Of a stretch of DNA of 64,000 nt, positions 56,169 through 64,000 are shown in pieces. Under the pieces are notes generated by a model. That model saw only the letters and a list, made by a program, of their open reading frames with translations. It did no database searches and was not told where the DNA came from. Every line of letters starts with the position of its first letter. The stretch's first letter is position 1. This stretch comes from Laccaria trichodermophora (taxonomy: Eukaryota; Basidiomycota; Agaricomycetes; Agaricales; Hydnangiaceae), in NCBI GenBank assembly GCA_018417955.1, contig JACTVC010000037.1, forward strand, positions 186,001-250,000. Reading direction: 5' to 3'. A program made the translations under genes and the position numbers.

Positions 56169-57736
56169 ATGTCGAACACACTAGTACCGCACCTCTTGTT
56201 CGTCATTGGGAGTGAAATTCTCAACGCAGAAGCTTACGGTTGTGTCCAGCTTATCGGTACTATCATCACTTGGTTTTTGTCGGGGTCATTGTTGGTGCAA
56301 TGCTGTACGTTTACTTCACTCTATTTCTTAACACCACACATCCTCATCTCTAGCGGATTTTCAGACGGTTTCTTCTGCACCGATCATCTGAATGAGGACT
56401 CGAAATTCATCAAAGTAGTGGGTGCGCATCATCGCGATTTTTGTTGTCCAGCCTTCATCCAATTATTAGTTTGGGTATGCCTCGCCGTTGACCAGGTGCG
56501 GTCGATGGCTGTGACTTCGGGTGCTTGGCAAAGCTTGATAGTTGCATGGGGAAACCCGACAATTTTCATTGGCACTTCCGTCTTTCCCGTCATTACCGTA
56601 CCACTCACTGGGATAGGCGAGTCTTTTCCACTCAACCGATCCTTCAACGTACTGACCTCGCCATTGATAGAATCCTGCATCGTTCAGATTTTTTTTGCCT
56701 GGTGAGTTCTTATAACACCTCCTTTTTCACGCATGACCTGCAACATCCTTCTAGGCGAATATGGACCCTGAAAAGAGAGTTCAAAATCTATCGAATTATT
56801 TCAAGCATGATCTGCTTGGTTGGCGGCCTTCCCTGGTTTGTTTTACATGCGTTGAACTTTTTCTAGGTGGCGTTTATGCAATTAGCGGCTGCGATTGCTC
56901 GCGGAGTAGCTGTACGTGGTTCATAACTTCACCACAAAATTTTCTGCGGAAATTCATAGATTTGATAATAGTGCGCTCAATCTGAAAGGTTAACCAGCCG
57001 ACAATATACTTTAGACCTTTCAGCTGAGGTACGTTCTCTTTTGCTGTATCTCTAAAATGCTTAAAGTGCTCAACCTTCCCTTCAACAGCTTTGGTTATGT
57101 GGGACCTTGATGTGCGATTCCATCATCGTTGCAACTATGACATTTCTGGTACTCCCGTTCTCCTTGGCGTAAATTAAACTGGTTCAAATATTCTCTTTTT
57201 CTCTAGCTCGTGCAGGCAAAACTAGAGTCCTCATTTGAGTCGACGAAGCGCATTATTGATCGTCTCATTATCGTAACTTTGGAGACCGCCGCCGTCACCC
57301 TGATTATGACTCTTGTTCAACTAATTTTCTATTTAAGATCTCCGCCAAGTTCACTCAACCGACTTGGCATGTAAGTCGAGCGATAAACTTAGTGTGAACG
57401 CTACTGATGTCTAATCTTCCAGAATGTACATTTTGGGGGGCTTGTAAGTTGTCCCTAAGCTGTGAATGTCGTTTGAGAGGTGCTGACTCGAACAGGTATT
57501 CCAACGTGCTCCTTAGCGTTCTGAACAGCCGGAAACGTGCTCGGCGTCGGCTACTTGAACCGAGTCAATTGCAAACAAGCAGCCTTAGTTTCGCTCAGCA
57601 AAGTACTACGGCGCCACTGTCATCCATATTCGAGCAAGCCCCAAGCAGCGAAGTAGCTAGTAAAACACAAAAAGACGAAGAACGCCATGTCTATTTTGTG
57701 ACGACACCTGCAGACGAGAAAGGAAAGGAAGTCTAA
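56169..57736 (+). CDS. DUF6534 membrane protein
   Basis: The reading starts MSNTLVPHLLFVIGSEILNA and AYGCVQLIGTIITWFLSGSL. It continues in later exons with DHLNEDSKFIKVV, WGNPTIFIGTSVFP, LTSPLIESCIVQIFFAW, RIWTLKREFKIYRIIS, a span with QLAAAIARGVA, then LVQAKLESSFESTKRIIDRL, LETAAVTLIMTLVQLIFYL, IMYILGGL spliced to YSNVLLSVLNSRKRARRR, and a polar tail to 57736. The final LYSNxLLxxLNSR box and the preceding spans are characteristic of Agaricomycete DUF6534 proteins (seven-span, function unknown). Introns are about 50 bases with normal ends. The part around 56860-57110 is hard to join. It sits just downstream of a hAT-type element, which may supply part of its promoter. Confidence 0.76.
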
Positions 57737-58329
57737 GGCTCATAAGCAGGGGAAGCTTGACCATGTCCTACTCGACCCACTGCATGGCTGACAGTGAGGA
57801 TTTAGAATCCTTATCACTGTATTTATACTCATCCCTGATGCTTCTGCATTATTCTTCGAAGTCGATCGTAACATTCTCCTAGGCCATATAATCAAGACAG
57901 ACCTCAACATGGGCAGTATAGTCTTGAGCTCTGTATCTCATCTCTGCACATGAAGATTTGAGATTGAAAAAGATCCTTTTTATACGACTCTCTTGCAAAG
58001 TTTGAGATAAAGATTTTCGCCGTTCGCACAATCCTTACCGCACATGAAATCACGTCCTACGACGACCAACCCCTCATCTGGGGCTCTGCAGGCTCATTTC
58101 ATTGTCCAAACCAATCTGTCCTTGAACTTGTTCACGTAAGGTAGCACAGACTCCATCCAAGACGGGCCCTACCCTACACATCTGCATCTAGTATGTGGCC
58201 CTTTCCATCTATCAAAGGCCAATAACGGCCTCCACGAGCCCCAGAACGGCATCGTAAAAGTCGAGCACTGATTAACGTGTCAGCTTAGTATTGCAATAAA
58301 ACGCAGAAGGACAATTGAAAAAAATACAG
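57737..58329. other. Spacer between convergent genes; no gene seen
   Basis: 3' regions of the DUF6534 gene and the PI-PLC-like gene. No ORF of note. Confidence 0.4.
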
Positions 58330-60257
58330 CGAGAACAAGGGCTCTCTAATAGGCGAGTAAGTTCGAAAGTAACAAGGACTAAACCTGCTTCCCTTCCTCG
58401 CCTTTAACCACGGTAGCAACTTCTGGTTCATACCTGGAGTGTCGGTGCCGTTCCCTGTGGCAAACAAGTGGCATGTTCAAATGTCCTGGCTTTGACGACG
58501 GGCCGCGTGCATACTGATGCTTAGGTATTCCAACGTGCCTTTTTTGGGTTTATGTCAGTTGTGCTGACAAAAGGAGGAGAGTAAAGTAGGGGAGAAGATT
58601 TCAAGAAGGCAGGGAGATCGAGAGAGAAGAGGACAGAGAAAATCGAGAGACAGAGAAAAGGCAAAAGTCAAGGTGAAAAAAAGACCCATGAAGTCGTGGA
58701 GAGAAAGGAAGCATGGAAGAGGGAAAAAACAAAGAAAGTAGGGGTTTTTTAAATAAAAGAGGGGGATAAGAAACGAGGAGGGAAAAAGGATCAAGAGTGA
58801 AAAAACAACGAGTGGGAAGAAGAACCACGAAACCAAGAGAGAAGCAAAAAATCAATGCCAATAAAGCAAAAGCCACAACCCTCCCTAAGCGTTATATCCA
58901 CCTTAACGACACCGACAACAACCGCAGCAGCGCTCGCAAACGAGATATACAGCTGATCGGGATTAAACAGGGTCGCATTACCAAGGTGGGGCCGTCGTTG
59001 CGCCGAATTTTTTCTTCAATGAACTGGGAGGGTGTGGATGTGAGTGGGAGGGAGGAGTCGTAGTAGTCCTACCAGAAAGAGATTAGTTTCAGATGAAGAG
59101 AGAAGGAGGGAGACAAACTTCGATAAACGCGTTGCCAGCGTTATACACCAACTCGATAGCCTTGCCGTTATCCGTCCAATGACCCGGCGAGTCAACTTGG
59201 ATACTACCAATCCGTTTGGTCTTGTATGCGGGTAAGAGGTTGAATGTGAATCGCTGGAGGAGGGTTAGTTTTCCTGGTGCTTGTCCAAGCGTTCCTAGCT
59301 ATAGTGTTCCACACAGCCGAAGTAGTAGAAAAGAAGAAGAGAACGTACATACACTCCCGCTTTTCTGGACCCAATACGTGTTCCTGATATCGCTGTGATG
59401 ATATCATACACCATCTCCTAGATCTTTGCGTCCAGTCCCGCTTTCATGGTTGATCGACACCAGGACGGCCTCGGTGGGGTAGTTTGTTCAACCATTGATA
59501 CAACCCGAAAAAGACGTCGGTCATGGTCGTGGTGGGTGCCAACAGTGCTGCAGCTTCATAGAATCATACACACGTAAGTCCAGAGTAGGAAGAAGGGGCT
59601 TACAGTGGTAAAACCCAATAGTATCATTACCTGGATTATAAGCGAAGCGAAGGTCGAACACGCGTATACCGTCGTTGAGAGATTGAAGGAGCGAGCGTTC
59701 TTGACAGTGAAAGAGGTAGGCGGGTGGGAGGCTACCCGGGGGTGAGTTACATAACAAACAGAAACAGGGAGCGAGGGAGAAAAGCTTACGGGCCCGTGTA
59801 CCCAGTGAGAGAGAGGCTTGTGTTGTGGCTGAGTAGTTCCCTTGTAGACAAGTACACGAGGTTAGCTATGTAGGGAGTTGAAGGCAGAGGGGAGGGAAGG
59901 ACAGGTAGAGGTATCGTGTGTCCCGGGGAGGTTCATCCTGACCAGTGGTGTGTTGTCGGGGATCTTGGCCATCCATTCACATGTTTTGAGTGTTTTCGAA
60001 CACCCATTGTCGGGTCCTACATGGGATTTATGGGGTAATTCAAGGGAAGATGAAAACGACGAACCGAGGATGGGTAAGCCCCGGAATAGGATGTCGGATA
60101 AAGCGGCTTGGGGGAGGAATGTTTGAGAAGGGTGGTCGTAGGAAGGTGGCGCTGCGAGGGAAGCTAGTGGGGAAAGAGTTAGGAAGAGTGCGCAGAGGTG
60201 GACTCGGAGGTGGAGGAGCATTGTGAGGGACTGGTGAGGGAGCTTGAAATGCTTCAC
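58330..60257 (-). pseudogene. Secreted PI-PLC X-domain-like protein, several frameshifts
   Basis: The N-terminus (60257, or 60224) has a signal peptide (LCALFLTLSPLASLAAP). Then WMAKIPDNTPLVRMNLPGTH and DTST, an intron, WNYSATTQASLSL. After a one-base slip in a CT run come LPPAYLFHCQERSLLQSLND, GIRVFDLRFAYNPGNDTIGF, LLAPTTTMTDVFFGLYQWL, EAVLVSINHESGTGRKDLG, HWTDNGKAIELVYNAGNAFI, NATLFNPDQLYISFASAA and GNGTDTPGMNQKLLPWLK. The GTHDT, SLNDGIRVFDLRF and LVSINHE blocks are those of fungal PI-PLC X-domain proteins, secreted phosphodiesterase-like enzymes. At least four frame changes break it. A 0.4-kb insertion-like purine tract lies between its last two coding blocks. Confidence 0.78.
58559..58860 (+). 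other. About 300-base homopurine-like tract inside the PI-PLC-like gene
   Basis: The plus strand is overwhelmingly A and G (GAGAGAGAAGAGGACAGAGA and similar), with rare pyrimidines. It lies between the NPDQLYISFASA block and the GNGTDTPG block of the gene on the opposite strand, so in the sense direction it would be a very long pyrimidine-rich intron. Confidence 0.75.
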
Positions 60258-60639
60258 TTGAGAAACTTCAGCAACCTCAAGCTTCGTTAGCTATTCGGTT
60301 TGATAGCGGTGAAATGGATGTGATGGATGTGAACTTGGTCGTAATACATAGATAGTTGCATTGTGGTGACTTTTTGAGTGAGAGGCCGTTCTGGCCAAAT
60401 AGGCTAGCCAAAAGGAAGATCAATCTCACTTTCTCACGTGACCTCAACCCACTTTCAGAATGGCCACTCCAATCGACGCGCAAAGCAACTTGAAACGAAC
60501 AACGACGCCGCGCAGCTTCCATCGGCGGTTCACTCCTCTACTCTGGTGCATCCTATCTCGGAGTAGGCCGCGGAATTTTAGGATATTCACCTATCCGCTC
60601 CGCTGCTTTGAGCCCGTGGAGCCCTCTTCCATCATCCGT

Positions 60640-61590
60640 GGCACGACTCTCGCAGCCAAGTCCTCCGCGTTCAAGGAGAGGACAGAGCTGACAACACCAA
60701 CGCAGGCAGTGAGCGAGTGGGAGGGGAAGTGCTTCCGAGGTTGAGGCTGAGAGGTACGGCAATTTTTACGCCTTTAACTGAATCGGACTCATCTATTTGC
60801 AGCGTACACATCGTCATCAGGGAACAAATCTCACTCTCGCTCCCTCGAACTGAAAGGCGACATGAACCTCCAAATCTCCAACCCTGCATAAGTTCACGCT
60901 CTCGCAATCGCCCGCTGATGCATTTGGGACCGCGTTACAGTTCAAGCAGCACCCCAACGTCGCCAAGTTCGCAACTGAAGGTGGTTGCGCTCAAAGACCC
61001 TGGAAGGGCGTTTCCCGTTGGGCAGAGCATAGCGGTGTTGAAATGGGGGTATGTTGGGACGGATGAGAATAATGTGCCGTTGTCGAGTGAGTTTTAGATT
61101 GTTCTCGTCAAATTTTGTTGATCATTCGCTCAGTCAACTGCTAGCCTTCAGCCTCCGATGATGGACTGACTACGAGCTGGAGAATAAACATGTCACGCTA
61201 TACAACATCGTCATTTCTATTCCTCTCCCGTACGTCCTTTCCTCCCTTCCATCCTCCACCCCTCCTTCTAAGCTCCCCTTTCTCAAGTGATGGCTCCTAC
61301 TCAACCATCTCCTCCGAACACACGGGCTCATGGTCCCTCGATCCATCCTCCCACTCGCTTGCCTGGTCATCTCGCCTTTTAGCGAAGTCGGGCTCATCGA
61401 TGTTCACGGGGGGGGGGGGGTGACGTAGCAGCGTTCCTCCCTGTCGAAATTAATTTTGTTGGGCAGGGGAGTTTGGCGCGTGTTTGTGCAAAAGATCGGG
61501 GAAGGAGAGGGAGGTGAGGTGAAGTGGAGTGCAGTAAGGTTGTGGTTGCAGATGAGTATTCACCTCAAGATTCACCTTACAAGTCGGCGA
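60640..61590 (+). pseudogene. Coatomer delta subunit (delta-COP) 3' fragment, frameshifted
   Basis: Blocks of the C-terminal mu-homology domain appear in order: GGEVLP, HIVIREQISLSL, LELKGDMNLQISNPA, ADAFGTALQFKQHPNVAKFA, VALKDPGRAFPVGQSIAVLK, YELENKHVTLYNIVISIPLP, DGSYSTISSEHTGSWSLDP, SLAWSSRLL and FLPVEINFVGQGSLARV. These are diagnostic of delta-COP, a subunit of COPI vesicle coats. The N-terminal longin domain and linker are absent upstream. At least three frame changes occur (near 60850, 60975 and at the G-run near 61410). As delta-COP is essential and single-copy in fungi, this is a dead partial duplicate. Confidence 0.8.
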
Positions 61591-62252
61591 TCAAATGGAA
61601 ACCCACTGAGGCATTTATCCGGTCATATACTCTAAAAATATTCTCTAATGTTTCCTTGTGCCTTGCTATTTCCCGCCGCACAGCTCCCACAGCGATCATG
61701 ATTTGGCCATAAGTTTTGCCTAACTTAGTCCGCATCAATTCCGGTAAGAAAAAAAGGCAACCTATGATGGCCGAAATTATTGGTGGTCTCTGGTAGTCTC
61801 TGGTTGTCGTGGCCAGGTTCCCGATAAGGGACCGTCAAAATGCCGGACGCGATGTCACGCTGCTCAACGACCGCCTCTCTAGACACCGCCAATGACCACC
61901 TTCGTCGCCAACGGGCTGCTGGGTCCAGCTTCGCTATCGAGTGCAAGCAGCTCGAACGATGCGCTATCCAAGTCTGACGCGATATTGGGGGCGTCGTTAA
62001 CTCTACAGACATGCTTTCATGCTGACACCGGTCATTACTACTTACCTTCCTTATGTGCCTTATCAGGCCAATCGTATTTTTCCGACATAACCGCGACGAA
62101 ATGGTCACTTCTTTATTGCAAGGGCCAACTGGGAGAAGGGTAGAAAAGCTACGGTGATTGCGTTGTCCGAAGAGAGGCTGTTCCCACCTTCCCATTCCCA
62201 ATTCTCTCCTCTCCCTCATTTTTGTTCGATCCTTTCCACATCCGCGACCAGA
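61591..62252. other. Upstream region of the last gene; no gene seen
   Basis: The 164-codon minus-strand ORF at 61725-62219 has no domain or codon pattern suggesting a gene. A GGTCTCTGGTAGTCTCTGG tandem phrase lies near 61783. Confidence 0.4.
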
Positions 62253-63752
62253 ATGCCCGACTGGAAATCACCCGCAGAGCTGCAGAAGGAGGGGTCTGCG
62301 TTCGTCAAACTCATCCATGTTCTCTTGGGGGTATACGCGTGCGTCTTTTTGTTCCTACGCGTCAACTAGATGGCGGCATGACCTGACTGCGACCCCAAGA
62401 TACGAATGGTTTCTTTCTTTAAACTTCGATTTCGATTTTTTGCTGGGAAAGAGGAAATTCCGTTGGCCAATAGTACCTTTCTACTCCTTACCCCTCGGAC
62501 TCTTCTCATCATTGTCCAGATTTTCTACTTCGCGAATAGATATCTCCTTCTTTTTGCGCTGGTAGGGATGTGAGTCGTTGAGTTTTTTTTCACTTTAAAC
62601 TGCTAAGCTGACCTCAACCCACTAATTCGCAGCGTTATTTCCGTGGATGCTACTTCGAAGGTCGATTGCCAGACCCTATACACTTTCAACCAAATTGCAG
62701 GCGATGCTGCAATTGGGCTAGCAAGCATCAATCTTTCGATCCGAACGTAGATTATACCTCTCGATCTTCACGACGTCAATTTAACTCGCATTAAAGGATG
62801 GCGATATGGTCGCAAAATAAATACATAATTGGCCTCCTCGTCCTAATTATTCTCGGTCACTGGTCCTTAATCCTACAAGGTAGATCCGTTGCTACCAAAC
62901 CCCTGTCTTGTTTTGAATTTTCCTCTGACAGGCATGCAACTGAAAGCCACTTGGGTCGACGGCGTGGGTTGCGTCCTTACCCAAACGAACAACACCATCC
63001 TCGCCGCCATCTTCATCTACTCAATGTGTTTCGACCTTATCGTTCTCCTGCTCAACACTTACAAGCTCCTCGGAATTCACGACAAGGCGAATCTGTTCGG
63101 TCGGAGCCGACTCGCTCGGATGATATTCGAGGATGGGTTGATCTTCTTCTTCATTGCGTAAGTTGATACAGGTTCGCTCCGGCAATAAACACGTTACCCA
63201 TCCGCACTCCTTCAGGTTCCTGGCAAACCTCTGCGCAACCGTAGCCATGCTCCTTAACCTCAACCAGATCATGACCGTCATGTTCAACGTCCCCGCTATA
63301 GTTGCCTCGTCCGTTCGTCGCAAACCCGCCCACTCTATTAACTACTAATATGAACGCTCCATCCAGATCGTCGCATGCCGCGCGGTTCGTCGCCTCACAA
63401 ACTTCACCAACTCAGGTCTGGAAGTCTAGTAGGCCTTATTACCCTGTCGCTGTAACCTTTCTCATACTCACAATTCTCTCACAGTTCATCGGCTGGCGTC
63501 ACTGGTATGGCCGCTACAAGAGATCTGGCCTCGCTTCACTTCAAAAGTGATGATGGTGTGAAGTCTGGTGTACACGTTCAGGTGGGTTCGTTCTCTTGCC
63601 CCCCACAAAAAAACATCAGCCGATTGTGTTGTTGGACCATACAGATGGAGACGTTCACGCATAAAGAGGACACCCTGACGTTCGCAAACCATAAAGGTCA
63701 GGGCAGTGAGACGGATGTTGATCTCGATGTGGAAGCGGAAGGAAGTTTTTGA
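62253..63752 (+). CDS. Agaricomycete multi-span membrane protein of unknown function, about 10 exons
   Basis: Exons 62253-62338, 62400-62472, 62520-62569, 62633-62746, 62797-62879, 62932-63157, 63216-63312, 63367-63415, 63485-63581 and 63645-63752, with introns of about 45-70 bases. The product reads MPDWKSPAELQKEG, YEWFLSLNFDFDFLLGKRKF, IFYFANRYLLLFALVGI, CQTLYTFNQIAGDAAIGLAS, MAIWSQNKYIIGLLVLIILG, ILAAIFIYSMCFDLIVLLLN, MIFEDGLIFFFIAFLANLCA and GVHVQMETFTHKED. Six or seven spans, then a cytosolic tail. I recognise the family as a conserved, uncharacterised Agaricomycete membrane protein with CQTLYxFNQ and SINLSIRTMAxW boxes. All junctions are in frame except exon 8 to 9, one base out: either an unusual splice or an indel. 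Confidence 0.78.
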
Positions 63753-64000
63753 AGTGTTATATTCTTCACGGGATAGTATTATCATTGGTCCTGCTCATTC
63801 AACCTTCTTGCTCCATTCAGAAACGCGCACGGCGCACCCACCAGAGGTGAATAATTTTGATACTGTACATTAGAAAAAGTGAAGAAATATGAGAACAAGA
63901 GAAATAAAAATGGGATGGAGAGCTGGCTAGGTATATGAAAAATCTATCACTGGAAGAAAGTTAAGCGTCAATCCACATAATTTTACAAAACCGGAACAAA
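63753..64000. other. 3' region of the last gene
   Basis: No further gene up to the window edge. Confidence 0.5.

Noticed and set aside
61725..62219. A 164-codon minus-strand ORF as a gene
   Set aside because: No domain, no signal or membrane pattern, and it lies in the upstream region of a well-supported gene on the other strand.
1..64000. CRISPR arrays, bacterial operons, phage or plasmid features
   Set aside because: No regularly spaced repeats, no operon-like gene packing, and spliceosomal introns throughout; the window is eukaryotic.
1..64000. General sequencing error as the cause of all frameshifts
   Set aside because: Three genes totalling over 3 kb of coding sequence read without any indel, while other genes carry nonsense changes, truncations and insertions that error cannot produce. 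It remains possible for genes with a single homopolymer or junction indel.

Overview
This window looks like nuclear DNA of an Agaricomycete (mushroom-forming basidiomycete). The genes are broken by many introns of about 45-75 bases with GT..AG ends and in-frame junctions. The recognisable families are typical of that class: DUF6533 and DUF6534 membrane proteins, a cospin/cnispin-like (MEROPS I66) protease inhibitor, a fungal MEP ammonium transporter, an NPC/NSA aquaporin and an XlnR-type zinc-cluster regulator. The species cannot be told from the sequence. All family names come from recognising residues by eye; no search was run.

Layout. 1-7.2 kb holds a short LTR element with one ORF and two hAT-type miniature elements. 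7.2-13.2 kb is one zinc-cluster transcription factor gene, destroyed by two hAT insertions and carrying a 1.2-kb intron. 13.5-17.6 kb holds a SAM50 gene fragment, a TA-flanked miniature element, a small gene for a secreted six-cysteine peptide, and direct and inverted repeats. 21.3-23.2 kb is an intact ammonium transporter, flanked by two copies of a 0.4-0.5 kb repeat. 24-30 kb is degenerate (TMEM242-like remnant, two more miniature elements). 30-38 kb holds a DUF6533 gene with a Gly-Pro-His minisatellite, a miniature element, a dead RPS10 copy, an intact I66 inhibitor, a dead MFS transporter and an intact wax-synthase-like acyltransferase. 38.5-42 kb is a palindromic repeat cluster. 42.4-50 kb holds a damaged aquaporin, tRNA-derived repeats, a damaged alkyltransferase-like gene and unrecognised coding remnants. 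51-58 kb holds a second DUF6533 gene, a 2.6-kb hAT-type element and a DUF6534 gene. 58.3-61.6 kb holds a broken PI-PLC-like gene and a 3' fragment of delta-COP. 62.3-63.8 kb is a multi-span membrane protein gene.

Two themes stand out. First, hAT-type insertions with 8-bp target duplications are dense (seven found, TSDs exact or nearly so), and at least two carry remnants of the same small PHD-like finger gene. Second, genes that are normally essential single copies (RPS10, SAM50, delta-COP) occur here only as truncated or frameshifted copies, beside long genes that read perfectly (ammonium transporter, acyltransferase, inhibitor). That contrast argues for a pseudogene-collecting, transposon-rich accessory segment rather than a generally error-filled assembly, although sequencing error cannot be excluded for genes with one indel.
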